Shown: positions 26,419 through 36,740, counted from the stretch's first letter. The stretch: 64,000 nucleotides of DNA from Flavobacterium frigoritolerans (GCF_025847275.1 NZ_JAOZEV010000008.1:121679-185678); one strand, 5' to 3'. Notes: generated from the sequence alone by a model not told the origin. Program-made: numbers and translations.

Positions 26419-27363
26419 TTATATCTTCTGCTTCTTGACAAACTCATAACTCTCTTCAATTGCTTTCTCTATATTAGTTTGTTGTGCTATAAATTTATTC
26501 CTTTCTGATGGTTTTACATTAAGTTTAGTGCCATTTATATGAAACCCTTTTATCGTATTATGAACAGGCAATTTCATATGTATTTCCTGATTATCAATTA
26601 AACATTCTAAAAAACACACTGTTTTAGTCTGACTTTTATTTATATAGGCTTCGAATCCATTTGGCAAAAACTTAATATTTTCTATTGGTAAATTCAAATC
26701 AAAGGCCAAAAATCCATAAATATCTTTAATTGTTTCTTGCGTTTCAAAATCCAAAGATTCCTTTTGTTCAAGGTTATAAAATAATTCTCCTTGCAATACA
26801 ATATCCTCCAATATTTCTTTTTCTAAATTCTTATCTGACAATCCCAGTTCTTCTCTACAATAATCTGCAAAACGGAAAATAGTATGTTTATGACTTATAT
26901 TCAAGGTGAGTATTTGCGTTTCGGGAACATAATTATTGGTTATATTCTGATATAAGGATTTAAACTCTTTTATCGTTTTATCATTTCCAATCATTATCAT
27001 TTTTGCCAGTAAAAATTCTATTTTCGTGATTTCAGCATGACTGATTTTTATTTTACCTACATTATCTAAGTTTGCATAAATAGTTTGTAGATTATCCAAT
27101 ATCTGATTGAACAGTACAATTTTTTGTTCAAAGACTTTTTCATTACGGCTACGCTCCTCTTCTGTTTCTGATTGTTTGTTTAATAAGACCATTGTGATAA
27201 CGGCAGCAAAGATGGTTCCGAAAATAGCCGCGGCAAACTCCTGAGATGCTTTTTGTCCTAAATTTTCAAATAAAGGCTCAAAGGCAAGAAAAGAGGAAAA
27301 AGCAATTATAAAAACAAATAATGCATTTCTTAAGTTTTTGTTTTTTTTCAAAAAATCAATCAT
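26419..27363 (-). CDS. Membrane-anchored protein of unknown function
   Basis: This 314-aa protein has two N-terminal transmembrane helices (ALFVFIIAFSSFLAFEPLF at ~14-32 and AIFGTIFAAVITMVLL at ~46-61). A charged, coiled-coil-like region (SETEEERSRNEKVFEQKIVLFNQ, cut across ~64-90) follows, then a soluble C-terminal domain ending in EKAIEESYEFVKKQ. I do not recognise a domain. The start is at the first Met before the first helix. It stands alone, so context gives no function. Confidence 0.7.
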   Translation of the reverse strand: MIDFLKKNKNLRNALFVFIIAFSSFLAFEPLFENLGQKASQEFAAAIFGTIFAAVITMVLLNKQSETEEERSRNEKVFEQKIVLFNQILDNLQTIYANLDNVGKIKISHAEITKIEFLLAKMIMIGNDKTIKEFKSLYQNITNNYVPETQILTLNISHKHTIFRFADYCREELGLSDKNLEKEILEDIVLQGELFYNLEQKESLDFETQETIKDIYGFLAFDLNLPIENIKFLPNGFEAYINKSQTKTVCFLECLIDNQEIHMKLPVHNTIKGFHINGTKLNVKPSERNKFIAQQTNIEKAIEESYEFVKKQKI

Positions 27364-27689
27364 ATTACTTTTCTTTTTAAAATATCTCCCAATATAGCGA
27401 TAATACCTACAATAAAATAATATTTTAAAAATATTGACTGATAAGGTTTTTAATTATGCTAGTATGATGAAAATTACCAAAGCGAACTTATAAAAAGACA
27501 AAACCTAATAAATCAATAAATGTCTTTACAAACTAACTTTTACTTTTCCTCCTCATTACCAATCAGATCACCTTTAATCCGATGTGTTTGATTATACAAA
27601 TACTTTCTGGAGCAAAAAAACCAGTGCAACAGAAAAGCATAATCCAAGATTAACTCATTGTCTATTACTTTTACCCCTTATTATTTATA
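27364..27689. other. Intergenic, no gene recognised
   Basis: This AT-rich gap lies upstream of the membrane-anchored unknown. Open frames here are short and lack coding character. Confidence 0.4.
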
Positions 27690-27735
27690 AAAAAAATAGC
27701 TTATATGAAAATGTTCTTCATATAAGCTATTTTAA
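27690..27735. terminator. Intrinsic terminator of the LodA/LodB operon
   Basis: A long near-perfect stem (AAAATAGCTTATATGAA / TTCATATAAGCTATTTT) lies just past the leftward 114-aa gene. Confidence 0.9.
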
Positions 27736-27750
27736 ATCAATACACTTATT

Positions 27751-28095
27751 TTACTGCTCAGTAACTACTTCTTGAACTTTAAGAACATTAGGTCCCATAG
27801 TGCTTGTAGTTGTCAATTTAATAAAATAAGTATAAGGTCCATTTGGACTTCTCTCAGCAATGTAAGCACAATTCCATCCTGTGCCCCATTTTTGTCCAGT
27901 ATCCCAGTTTGCATTATTTTCGTCATCCCAAGACCATGCTTTTGTCTCTTTTTGAGGATCTGAAGGGAAGCCCGCATTATATACGTGAATTTGCCCTTGT
28001 TGTGCTCTAAATGGTGCATTGGTACTCCATCGTAGCCATAAATTTCCACGAGACTCATAAGCCTCTAAGGACCAAGAAAATGTTGATTGTGACAT
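27751..28095 (-). CDS. Small Trp-rich cytosolic protein, last gene of LodA/LodB cluster
   Basis: This 114-aa protein has no signal peptide, is unusually rich in Trp (WSLEAYESRGNLWLRWS at the N-terminus; SWDDENNANWDTGQKWGTGW in the middle) and appears all-beta. I do not recognise the family. A lectin-like or actinoporin-like beta-sandwich is possible on composition only. It lies about 225 bp downstream of the flavoprotein gene on the same strand and before the operon terminator. It may be co-transcribed with the quinoprotein oxidase genes, perhaps as an accessory or a co-secreted factor; this is inference. Confidence 0.7.
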   Translation of the reverse strand: MSQSTFSWSLEAYESRGNLWLRWSTNAPFRAQQGQIHVYNAGFPSDPQKETKAWSWDDENNANWDTGQKWGTGWNCAYIAERSPNGPYTYFIKLTTTSTMGPNVLKVQEVVTEQ

Positions 28096-28321
28096 AATAA
28101 AAAGTATTTGGGGATTTCCTACTCGTTTAAGGTTTTTCGGATGCGACCTATTGTTTCATAGTAAAACTATTTATCTATTGTTTTACAGGGTATCTAAATT
28201 AAACAAACATAACGTATTGATTATAAGTACTTTTACCTGTTTTTTCAAAAACAAGTAGAAGTACTTCAGTAATTACTTACATACCAAACACTTATCCTAT
28301 GTCACATCATAATATCATCCA

Positions 28322-29392
28322 TTACAACTGTCGTCTTTCCCAAAAAGGATGCTTGAACCAACGTTGTTCCGACTGATATTGATTTTGTAATAAAGCAACT
28401 GATTTATCAAACAAAGCCATTTGAGAGGTAATATATTCAGACAATGAATCAATATTACCATCTAAAAAACCAGATATTGCATTTGCTGCATTATGACCAC
28501 TTACAAGTGCATTTGTAATTCCAAAAGAAGTTAATGGATCGTAAGTACATAATGCATCGCCCACAGCAATCCATTGTTTACCACCTGGTTTTTCCAATAG
28601 AGATGTGGTAGCTGTTTTAATACCTACTTCGGTTGTTGAAGATATTATTGTGGGAAGATAGTTTTTAAGATGTTGAGTAGTGGCAATTTTACCGAGTAAC
28701 CAATCATTAAGTGAAGTAGATTTTGTAGGATGTAAGTCACTATCCGACATAAAATTGACTATTACTTTATTATCAGGTAGCGGAGCAGCATACCACCAAC
28801 CGTCTTCTACTGATTCGATAAAGGTCATTCCTTTTAAAGACTCTTCTGATTGCTCTGTAATAAAATAATAGGAGGCTAGATTATCGATAATCTGTTTCTT
28901 AATTCCCATTTTTTTAGCCACTATAGAAGCTCTGCCACTGCAATCGGCTATAAAATCGGCAGTAATTATTTTTGTACTATTATCAGCATCAGAACAACTC
29001 ACAATTATTTTATTGTCTTGTTCTGTAATATTGGTAAGTCGGTGGTTTTTTAATAAAATCACACCTCTTTCGATAGCAATATCCTGAAGCTGTTTTTCAA
29101 AAAGTGCACGATTCAAATGTCTTCCGTCACCGTAAGGTTCATTTAAAAAGTAACGCTGGCGGAGCGATGCATCGCCCCACACAACGTTATTACCTACATA
29201 TAAACTATGGAGTTTGGAAATTAACACCTCTTCCAAACTTAATTTTCGGAATATGGTATTGGCACTGGGAGCCAATGATTCCCCAAGTTTAACAGTACTT
29301 CCCATATGGTTATCTATTACAACACATGGAATATTATGGTCACGCAATGTTAATGCAGTAGCCAGACCAGCTGGACCACCGCCAATAATCAC
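28322..29392 (-). CDS. LodB-like FAD-dependent oxidoreductase (quinone cofactor maturation)
   Basis: This 356-aa flavoprotein has the FAD motif GGGPAGLATAL at its start and the second FAD motif in WIAVGDALCTYDPLTSFGITNAL (~258-280), plus FIADCSGRAS. In LodA/GoxA systems, a partner of this type (LodB/GoxB) makes the cysteine tryptophylquinone in the oxidase. The start is doubtful. GTG at 29,392 removes the first beta-strand, whereas the open frame continues upstream to encode TSISIAVVIIGGG with no ATG/GTG/TTG before the LodA stop. An ATT or ATA start overlapping or abutting lodA is possible. Confidence 0.85.
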   Translation of the reverse strand: MIIGGGPAGLATALTLRDHNIPCVVIDNHMGSTVKLGESLAPSANTIFRKLSLEEVLISKLHSLYVGNNVVWGDASLRQRYFLNEPYGDGRHLNRALFEKQLQDIAIERGVILLKNHRLTNITEQDNKIIVSCSDADNSTKIITADFIADCSGRASIVAKKMGIKKQIIDNLASYYFITEQSEESLKGMTFIESVEDGWWYAAPLPDNKVIVNFMSDSDLHPTKSTSLNDWLLGKIATTQHLKNYLPTIISSTTEVGIKTATTSLLEKPGGKQWIAVGDALCTYDPLTSFGITNALVSGHNAANAISGFLDGNIDSLSEYITSQMALFDKSVALLQNQYQSEQRWFKHPFWERRQL

Positions 29393-29415
29393 TACGGCTA
29401 TAGAAATTGAAGTTG

Positions 29416-31290
29416 CTATAATTCGTGTCGTTTTAATGGATGACTTTCACGCGGTGCTGCTTTTAATAATCGGGCACTTATAGTAGCTTCTCTTTCGGCA
29501 TGTTTTACCTGTTCCAAAGTTGGATCAATACCTACTGGTCCTTCTCGATCGGTTTCTACCCACAAAGTATCTGGTAAAAATTGCGATTGAGTATCAAGTT
29601 CCTGTTTGGTAATAATACCCAACTGATGCCATTTGGCAACCATATTATTAATACGCGGTACATAGTTTGAAGTAAAGTCACGCATCCAATCCACACGATA
29701 AGAGAAATGTTTTAGCTTCTGCCCCTCATTAGTTGTTGTCGATTTCAATCGGTCATAACTATCCATTGATAATATAGTATTAGGAACTCTTACTGACCAA
29801 AATGAAGGCAATGGTAAATAAAGAGTTACATCATAGCCCGACATACAACTAGCTTCATCTGTCTGCCAAGGCACGCCCAGCCAACGTGTAAGTGATCCAG
29901 GACCCGTTCCGTCTAATGGTCCGTTTTCTGACAAAGCAATTTCCGAAGTGATAATACCTCCATAATCATCTCTTACTTTTTCGTTTTCTGATAAAACTTT
30001 TAAGCGGAAAGGTTCGTCCCACATCATAAGGTGTCGGAATGGCCATGTAATCTCAATTCCGGGATGAAAAGGACCTCCTAAACATTCTTCTAACGGAGCT
30101 TTTAATAAAGCATCAACCTGTTCGCTTGCTGATAATTCTTCAAATGGGACAATTTCTTTTGGTTTTCCTGTAACAAAATTGCCTTCAGACCATAAGCGTA
30201 GCATCTCATATTGGGTAGCTGTTACTGATAAATCAACAGCTGGTAAATCTTCATAGTCACCAAATAAATCACCATAATGAGGAGGTAATTTGGTTGGTTC
30301 ATATTCATTTGATTGGTGGTCTCTAAACCATTCAAATACTCGTTTTCTTTCTGATTCAAATTGAGTCCCCGGATTTTCTAACTGGCTAACGAACTCTGGA
30401 TTATTAAAATCACTTGGAGAATCAGTGCCAAACAATACAAAGAAACCTTCATTAACCCATTGCGTAGTACTCATTCGAGATAATATTGGGTAGATATCTT
30501 CATAAAAATTTACTGTTCCTTTTGGAGCTATCCAGCCTTCCTTTAAATACAAATCCTGAACCACATCCAGCATACTTACCACAGGAAATAATCCTTGTCC
30601 AAAATTTGGTGGCGTACAAGCAACAACAGCAGGCTTAGCGTCAAATGTTTGCCCGCCTATGGTTACTTTAGCTCTTACAACACCATCCGAAGTATCATCA
30701 TGCCAGTCGTCGTTATTAGCAAAAGTTATGGCACGAATATTAAGTCGAGATTCACTATTTCCATCACCGCCAAAAAATAACAAGCGTCCTTTGTCATCTG
30801 TTTTTAACTCTCCCAAAGAAACTTCCTTATCGAAGAATTTTCCAGTATCCAACTGATATTCTTTTCCGGACATATCCTTACCACTAATTGTTCTAGGCCC
30901 TGGATCAATAACAAACTGATCTCTTTCTACCCCTGTAATACCTCCGTTACGTTTCAAACTCGGAATACTATATTCTCCTAAATCCAAAGCATTATTAAAC
31001 TGATACCATGCTGCTTTTCTATTGGCTACATGCACATTCCATTCGATATTTACATCAGCTGCAGTATCCATATTAATTTCATAAAGTGGATTGTCATTTT
31101 CATCCAAAGCATAAATACGGAATAAAGGCACCTGTTTTTTAAATAAATTATCACCGTCTTTAAAACCGTCTTCAGCAACTGGTGCTACGCCTGGTAAATC
31201 AGAGGCCAGAAAATATTCAGGAGAATTTCCAATTCTTGCTATTCCTATTGCCGGATAAATTGCTACTTTTTTTATATTTTTAGTATCCAT
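29416..31290 (-). CDS. LodA/GoxA-family CTQ-dependent amino acid oxidase
   Basis: This 624-aa protein has the family N-terminus VAIYPAIGIARIGNSPEYFLA. Such enzymes oxidise an amino acid (L-lysine epsilon or glycine) and release H2O2, using cysteine tryptophylquinone. The conserved-looking residues that could form the cofactor are Cys in EECLGGPFHPGIE (~401-413) or in TDEASCMSGYD (~478), and Trp in PSFWSVRVPN (~497). I cannot assign the exact pair without alignment. It is shorter than the ~726-aa M. mediterranea LodA. It has no Sec signal, as in LodA. It lies between the catalase-like gene and the maturase. Confidence 0.9.
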   Translation of the reverse strand: MDTKNIKKVAIYPAIGIARIGNSPEYFLASDLPGVAPVAEDGFKDGDNLFKKQVPLFRIYALDENDNPLYEINMDTAADVNIEWNVHVANRKAAWYQFNNALDLGEYSIPSLKRNGGITGVERDQFVIDPGPRTISGKDMSGKEYQLDTGKFFDKEVSLGELKTDDKGRLLFFGGDGNSESRLNIRAITFANNDDWHDDTSDGVVRAKVTIGGQTFDAKPAVVACTPPNFGQGLFPVVSMLDVVQDLYLKEGWIAPKGTVNFYEDIYPILSRMSTTQWVNEGFFVLFGTDSPSDFNNPEFVSQLENPGTQFESERKRVFEWFRDHQSNEYEPTKLPPHYGDLFGDYEDLPAVDLSVTATQYEMLRLWSEGNFVTGKPKEIVPFEELSASEQVDALLKAPLEECLGGPFHPGIEITWPFRHLMMWDEPFRLKVLSENEKVRDDYGGIITSEIALSENGPLDGTGPGSLTRWLGVPWQTDEASCMSGYDVTLYLPLPSFWSVRVPNTILSMDSYDRLKSTTTNEGQKLKHFSYRVDWMRDFTSNYVPRINNMVAKWHQLGIITKQELDTQSQFLPDTLWVETDREGPVGIDPTLEQVKHAEREATISARLLKAAPRESHPLKRHEL

Positions 31291-31299
31291 AATGCTAGC

Positions 31300-32322
31300 T
31301 TATTGGTTGTTTAATTGTCTTGGTACAATTGGTTCTACAGCTGGAACACCATTTTTAAAACGTCTTAACTCTGCTCCAGCCTCATATACAATTTTACGAG
31401 CATCACTAATAGTACCTTGCGGTTTATGCGCTTCTAAAGTACGCCACGGATTAAAAGAAAGATTCTCTCCATATTGTTCTTGTCCTTGATTCGTTATATC
31501 TTGTTTATGAATAACGAGTGTAGCGATGTGAACTGGAACAGATTCTGTTTCATCCCAAGGAGTCATTGCTTTATCCAATGGCATTTTTTCAGGATCTTTA
31601 CGAAATTGAACCATAAATCTAAACTGTGCTTCTCCCATATTCAGACGAGCTTGTAGATCAGCTTGTAGATAATCTGCTGAGTTTTGAGATGGTGGTGTAC
31701 TAAAAGGAGGATCGATTGGTTCCAATTTGTATTTTACAAAAGAATTTTCTCCAAAAGAATAAGGAAGCCCGCTCCAGTAAGGCGTAGTTAGGCAACTAGA
31801 GACTACTTTTTGCATTTCATCCAAAATTCGTTCAGTTTCAGGATGATCTTTTAAATACAGATTATAATCGTGATCGACTACTCCCGCCTTGGTAAACTTG
31901 CACATTTCTGTAGCATTATCTACAAAAAATACATTCATATTTTGTAAAATAAAGTCCGCAGTAGTAGCATTTTCGCTGGATTCCAATAACTTTTTACCTG
32001 ATACTCCAAACAGCTTGATTCCTATTCCTACCGTAGTCTTCATATCAGGGGCATGAGGAACAGTATCGCTTGAAAAACGCACCCAAGCTTCAAAATGGTC
32101 ATGAGCAAAGATTCCTACTTTGTATTCTGGTGGTAATCCCGGCATCATAATAAAATCTGCTTTGGCAACGCCATGAGGCTTAAGGAATACACCTCTGCGT
32201 ACGGGGCATTGTCCGGCAATGATACGATTTCCCATAGTCGTATCGATAAACATTTTCTTGAGGGATGAAGCAGGATTGGCCTCGCAATCAATAGCTGCCT
32301 TTTTTGATAATTCGTTTTGCAT
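31300..32322 (-). CDS. Catalase-fold heme protein (catalase-like)
   Basis: This 340-aa protein is similar to the catalase core: FEAWVRFSSDTVPHAPDM (~77-95) and VGIGIKLFGVSGKK, the region equivalent to RFS...GFAIKFY, and ILQNMNVFFVDNA. The catalase His normally in VHARG appears replaced (CPVRRGVFLKPHG), so catalase activity is uncertain. It sits 9 bp upstream of the LodA-type gene, whose reaction makes H2O2. A detoxifying or peroxide-using partner is the obvious reading, but this is inference. Allene oxide synthase-like catalase relatives are another option. Confidence 0.8.
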   Translation of the reverse strand: MQNELSKKAAIDCEANPASSLKKMFIDTTMGNRIIAGQCPVRRGVFLKPHGVAKADFIMMPGLPPEYKVGIFAHDHFEAWVRFSSDTVPHAPDMKTTVGIGIKLFGVSGKKLLESSENATTADFILQNMNVFFVDNATEMCKFTKAGVVDHDYNLYLKDHPETERILDEMQKVVSSCLTTPYWSGLPYSFGENSFVKYKLEPIDPPFSTPPSQNSADYLQADLQARLNMGEAQFRFMVQFRKDPEKMPLDKAMTPWDETESVPVHIATLVIHKQDITNQGQEQYGENLSFNPWRTLEAHKPQGTISDARKIVYEAGAELRRFKNGVPAVEPIVPRQLNNQ

Positions 32323-32441
32323 ATAATTATAGGTTGTAGATTTGATTACTGCAATATAAAAAATAAGAAAAATATGATACTAGGTAGTAATACGTGATTT
32401 TAACATAATACACAAAAACTAAAATGACTATTCTTAGATTT

Positions 32442-35156
32442 TTAAAAAACTGCAATTTTATCAGTTTGTATTCCACCTAAACTTGTTATTATTTTATAGA
32501 TATAAATCCCTGAGGCAATATTTTTTAGGTTAATGTTATTGGTTTTAGAAAGCAATGGAGAAGTAATCGCATTTTGTCCACTAATATTGTACAAATAGAA
32601 AATAGCGTTTTCCTCTTTTTTAGCTTCAATAGTTAATTCTTTGTCTTTGCTTAATAGCGTGGGGTGAACATAAAACAAATCATTCCCTAAATAATTAGCA
32701 TCCACAATTAGGGAACTCACTACATTATTGTTTTCTAAAATTATATTTATTTTATACTTATTACTGCCTTTTATCGGCGCAGTATCTAAAAAAGAGAATG
32801 TTTTTGAATTAATATCATTTATTGTACTAATAACAGTTTCGGTAGAAGTAATTATTTTCACTAACTCTATTCTTTTGATATTGTACAAGCTAAAAAGACT
32901 GGCACTAACTTTCACTTTGTCCTCTTCATAAACTTCTGCCAAAATCAATTCGAAATAACAATTTGAATTTTGATCATGCTGCAATGTTGACTCACTTTTT
33001 ATTCCTTCGCCATTGTCAAATACTGGTGTAACGGTGTGAATTTTTCCATCAGTATACGTATAATTAACGTTTGCTGTTTGTTCTTTAAACTCAAGATGAT
33101 CGTTTATCAGTTGATAAATATTAAACAAAACAACATCGGTAGGTTTGTCCCAATTAATTTCTGTTGTGCCATCACAAACTAAACTAGTATTGATATTTAA
33201 ATCATAAGAAATCGTAAAACTATCAGAGATATAATCAACCTTATCAATGGTCATTTTTAATTTTGCTTTTGAGAATTTTTTTTCTGTAGGAGTATAAGTA
33301 AATTGTTTGTTATCTAGATTTATATCATTAGCGATAATTTCCCAAGTCTGTCCGTTATTATAACTAACAGACAATTGACCAGAGGTTCCCGAAAATGAAG
33401 AATTCCATTTGAAAGGAGAAATAGTTGTACCATCATAGGGGAAATTATCATTACTAACAGGGTAATTCCATTCAAATTGATTTTCCAATTCATATTCGTA
33501 GGCAATGCTATAATCCTGAGATGTATTTGAGACATAAGCACCAATAACAGCAATATTATAAGATCCGGAAGTGGGATTTTCAATAGTCACTTGCTCTATA
33601 TTATTAAGTTTATCTTTTCCTCTTTTAGCTTGTTCTTGAGGAGCATCAGGATTAAGAATCCATGGTAAAAAAATAGTGCTATCACCCGAAATAACTTCTA
33701 TATCTAAATCATTTATTAAGCTTATATTACTATTGATTGCAGCTGGTAAATCATTCCAAACTAATGTAATTTTCAAGTTTTTTGCATTTGATGGAAGGGT
33801 AATATTATGTGAATTGGTTTGACCAGATATCAAATTACCAGATATAATTCTATTTTCACTGATAGTTTTTAGACATTTATCCGCATTTATATTACCATAG
33901 CCATAGGTGAAATCTGGACCAATGTTTCCTAAATCTTTTGCGCTATTAATTAAAATTGCTTTTGTTAAGGCATTAGTTATAGAGATATTGTTTATGGTTT
34001 TATAATGCTGTTTCATAAGAGTAATAATTCCTGTAGCTAATGCTGTAGAATTTGAAGTTCCTTGTGTACTAAAAGCTACTAACTCTGGTTTTATTCGTCC
34101 ATCGTAAGCTGGTCCTTTTGAAGAAAACGGCATAATTACTTCGTTCTGGTCAATGCAGCCCAACATGATACTATTTTTGGATTGCTTAAAATTACCTGTA
34201 ATAGATTTATAACCTTCAAGTCCACTATTACCAGATGAAAAACAATGAGTCAAATCAGTATTTAAAAATAATTGAAAATCATAAGCATTAGCTAGCGAAC
34301 CATAAAAATTCTCAATCACTGTCCCATAAGAATGATTTTGAGTGGTAGCACCTTGCAAAGTTGCTACTTCATCTGGGTAGATATTCAAAAAGTCAGATGA
34401 TAGTATCTTAGCCTTTTGAGCAACTCCTTTTCCTAAGACAGAACTATTTCCTAATCCAGAAACTATAGTCGCCATAGCCGTTGCGTGGCTTGATACAGTA
34501 GCCGATTGCGTAGCCGAAGGAATGTACTTACTTAATAGATCGATATCATTTAGATCAAAAAAATCATCTTTGATAGCTACAATTTGATTCTCGCCAGTTA
34601 AAAGAGAAAAATTAGCATGAGCTTTATTTATGTAATTGATACTAAAATTTTGATCTATTATTTTAGACTCCCCTTTAGGTTGTAACGATTCTTGTGAAAT
34701 AGAAGATACACTGCTCAAAGATATAATCTCATCAATAATTTTTCTGGAATCACTTTTTATAATTACAAGATTGGCACCTACTATTTTGATATCAGAAATA
34801 TTCATTAATTTTAAGTCAGTAATTAACGATTCTATAGTATCTGTTGCTATAACATATTGCTTATCCTCTTTGTGGTTTGAAAAATTTGATGGTAACTTCC
34901 ATAAATCATTAGCAGGAACTCCTTTTTTTAAGGGATGGTTAGATCGCAAACTTTCGCTTTCAACAATACAAAAAGCATTATCCAATTTTTTTACAATCTT
35001 GTATTTGTTATGATGTGCATTTTCTAAAGTAGTAAAATAATATTTCTCAAATTTTCTCCCATTTTCTTTTTTTATGTATTGTTTCCATTTTTCAGAACTT
35101 TGAGAAAAGCTGATTGCCGTTATCATAAATAAGAGAAAAGTAATTTGTGTCTTCAT
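32442..35156 (-). CDS. Secreted subtilase (S8) with type IX secretion C-terminal domain
   Basis: This 904-aa protein has a signal peptide (MKTQITFLLFMITAISFSQ). The S8 catalytic triad is visible in order: Asp in VAIKDDFFDL (~194), His in SSHATAMATIV (~222) and Ser in QGTSNSTALATG (~368). The domain is followed by a beta-rich region that may include a proprotein convertase-like P domain (TLVWNDLPAAINS) and Fn3-like segments. The C-terminal ~75 residues (FYLYNISGQN, then LKNIASGIYIYKI and GIQTDKIAVF) form a Por/T9SS type A sorting domain. It is expected at the cell surface or secreted. Confidence 0.92.
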   Translation of the reverse strand: MKTQITFLLFMITAISFSQSSEKWKQYIKKENGRKFEKYYFTTLENAHHNKYKIVKKLDNAFCIVESESLRSNHPLKKGVPANDLWKLPSNFSNHKEDKQYVIATDTIESLITDLKLMNISDIKIVGANLVIIKSDSRKIIDEIISLSSVSSISQESLQPKGESKIIDQNFSINYINKAHANFSLLTGENQIVAIKDDFFDLNDIDLLSKYIPSATQSATVSSHATAMATIVSGLGNSSVLGKGVAQKAKILSSDFLNIYPDEVATLQGATTQNHSYGTVIENFYGSLANAYDFQLFLNTDLTHCFSSGNSGLEGYKSITGNFKQSKNSIMLGCIDQNEVIMPFSSKGPAYDGRIKPELVAFSTQGTSNSTALATGIITLMKQHYKTINNISITNALTKAILINSAKDLGNIGPDFTYGYGNINADKCLKTISENRIISGNLISGQTNSHNITLPSNAKNLKITLVWNDLPAAINSNISLINDLDIEVISGDSTIFLPWILNPDAPQEQAKRGKDKLNNIEQVTIENPTSGSYNIAVIGAYVSNTSQDYSIAYEYELENQFEWNYPVSNDNFPYDGTTISPFKWNSSFSGTSGQLSVSYNNGQTWEIIANDINLDNKQFTYTPTEKKFSKAKLKMTIDKVDYISDSFTISYDLNINTSLVCDGTTEINWDKPTDVVLFNIYQLINDHLEFKEQTANVNYTYTDGKIHTVTPVFDNGEGIKSESTLQHDQNSNCYFELILAEVYEEDKVKVSASLFSLYNIKRIELVKIITSTETVISTINDINSKTFSFLDTAPIKGSNKYKINIILENNNVVSSLIVDANYLGNDLFYVHPTLLSKDKELTIEAKKEENAIFYLYNISGQNAITSPLLSKTNNINLKNIASGIYIYKIITSLGGIQTDKIAVF

Positions 35157-35726
35157 TTACTGTATTTATTAGGGATAGTGCTAACAATTTTCATCAATGT
35201 TAGACAAAAAAATGATTATTGTGACCGTCTATTACTTCTTAACTTAGATAAAATTCATTCATAATGATTTCTATTTTAAACATTTATCTCTTCTAATTAA
35301 GTCAAAGTTATTAAATTATTTGTAAAACATTTATGAGTTTTTATTTCATTCAAAATCCTCAAAGTCTGTAAGAGTAATATTCTCTTTTTACAACCCTGTT
35401 TGTATTTTAAATGTTATCTGAAATTGTAAAATCATTTTTAACACTTACTAAACAAAATAAAATATTTAAAATAGCATTCGATATTATCCTTCATAACTAA
35501 CTGATTTTTACTCAATTATTAATTTTACTGGGCTCACAATGATAATCAGATAATTATTACTAAAAACACATGTAAAATAATTTAACAAAAAACATCAAAT
35601 TTGTTAAATCGATATTTTTGTAAGTATTTTATTGATTAAATTTATATAAATTTGATAATAAATAGCACTAATGTTTTGTAAAGCCCTTATAAATCAACCT
35701 ATTAAACTAACCCCAAAAACTATCAA
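35157..35726. other. Divergent intergenic region
   Basis: About 570 AT-rich bp separate the leftward subtilase gene from the rightward metalloprotease gene. A TAnnTTTG-like -7 element is at 35,613-35,620 (TATTTTTG), which could serve the metalloprotease gene, though its upstream TTTG (35,600-35,603) is too close. I see no gene here. Confidence 0.4.
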
Positions 35727-36557
35727 ATGAAAACAATTAAATCAATTTTAGCCTTGGCATTTATAGCACTAATGCTAGTATCATGCAACAAAGAAGACGA
35801 GTCTAATCAATCAAATCAAGAAGCTCTTAAAGTAACACCAGATGTGTTAAATAAAATTAGAGCACTTTCACTAAATAGCACAGATGTTAAAGTGATTAAA
35901 AATACTACGTTAGATGGCACTACTGAAGATGCATTCTTGATTGAAGGATGTATTGTCATGACAGAAGATCAATTAAACAAAATGGATCTTCATGGAGGTA
36001 TTACAACAGAACAATACCGTACTACCAATTTAGTATCTACTCCAAAAACTATTAAAGTTGTTGGATTATCAGGAACTGGTACTACAGCTCTGTCTCCAAA
36101 TATGGTTGCTGGATTACAAGCAGCAATAAATAGATACAATAATTTAGGATTAACTATTAAGTTTACACTAACCTTTAGTTCAAGTACCGCGGGTGCAAAC
36201 ATTGTTGTAAGAAGACAGATTGGATCTGCTGGAGGAGTAGCTGGTTTCCCTTCTGGAGGAGCCCCTTATAATTCAGTAACATTATATTCTGGATTGGATA
36301 CTTATTCAGTAGGTGTAAATGCGCATGTAGCCGCACATGAAATAGGTCACTGTATCGGTTTACGTCATACTGACTGGTTTAGCCGTCAAAGTTGTGGACA
36401 AAATTCAAATGAAGGAACAGCTGGTGTTGGAGCAATTCTGATCCCAGGAACTCCTTCAGGATATGATGCGACTTCTTATATGAGAGCATGTTTCAGTTCT
36501 AATGAAACAGGAGCTTTCAATGCTAATGATGTTACAGCTCTTAATTATTTATATTAG
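35727..36557 (+). CDS. M57-like (HEIGH) zinc metalloprotease lipoprotein
   Basis: This 276-aa protein has a lipobox (ALMLVSCNK, Cys ~20) and a zinc-binding motif HEIGHCIGLRH (~205-215), the HExxHxxGxxH pattern of metzincin-like dual-action HEIGH (M57/myxobacterial) peptidases. The preceding region AGLQAAINRYNNLGLTIKF is family-typical. Export followed by lipid anchoring suggests a periplasmic or surface protease. It is a single gene with a terminator downstream. It is divergent from the subtilase gene, so a joint role in extracellular proteolysis is possible. Confidence 0.87.
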   Translation: MKTIKSILALAFIALMLVSCNKEDESNQSNQEALKVTPDVLNKIRALSLNSTDVKVIKNTTLDGTTEDAFLIEGCIVMTEDQLNKMDLHGGITTEQYRTTNLVSTPKTIKVVGLSGTGTTALSPNMVAGLQAAINRYNNLGLTIKFTLTFSSSTAGANIVVRRQIGSAGGVAGFPSGGAPYNSVTLYSGLDTYSVGVNAHVAAHEIGHCIGLRHTDWFSRQSCGQNSNEGTAGVGAILIPGTPSGYDATSYMRACFSSNETGAFNANDVTALNYLY

Positions 36558-36585
36558 AAATTAAATTAGAGTTCTCTTTACAAAA

Positions 36586-36628
36586 CATAAGAGGCTGCTT
36601 CTTGATTTATGAGGCAGCTTCTTTTTTG
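36586..36628 (+). terminator. Intrinsic terminator of the HEIGH protease gene
   Basis: A hairpin with one G-T wobble (AAGAGGCTGC / GGCAGCTTCTT) is followed by TTTTTTG and lies about 30 bp after the stop codon. Confidence 0.7.
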
Positions 36629-36740
36629 TTGTGTCTCATCCTAAAATTGATTGTCATTTTGGTTTATCTTTTGCTTTAGCAACTGATCCATTATATTTCA
36701 TACAATCAAAAGAAACAAAACTCGAACAGCATAAAAACAA

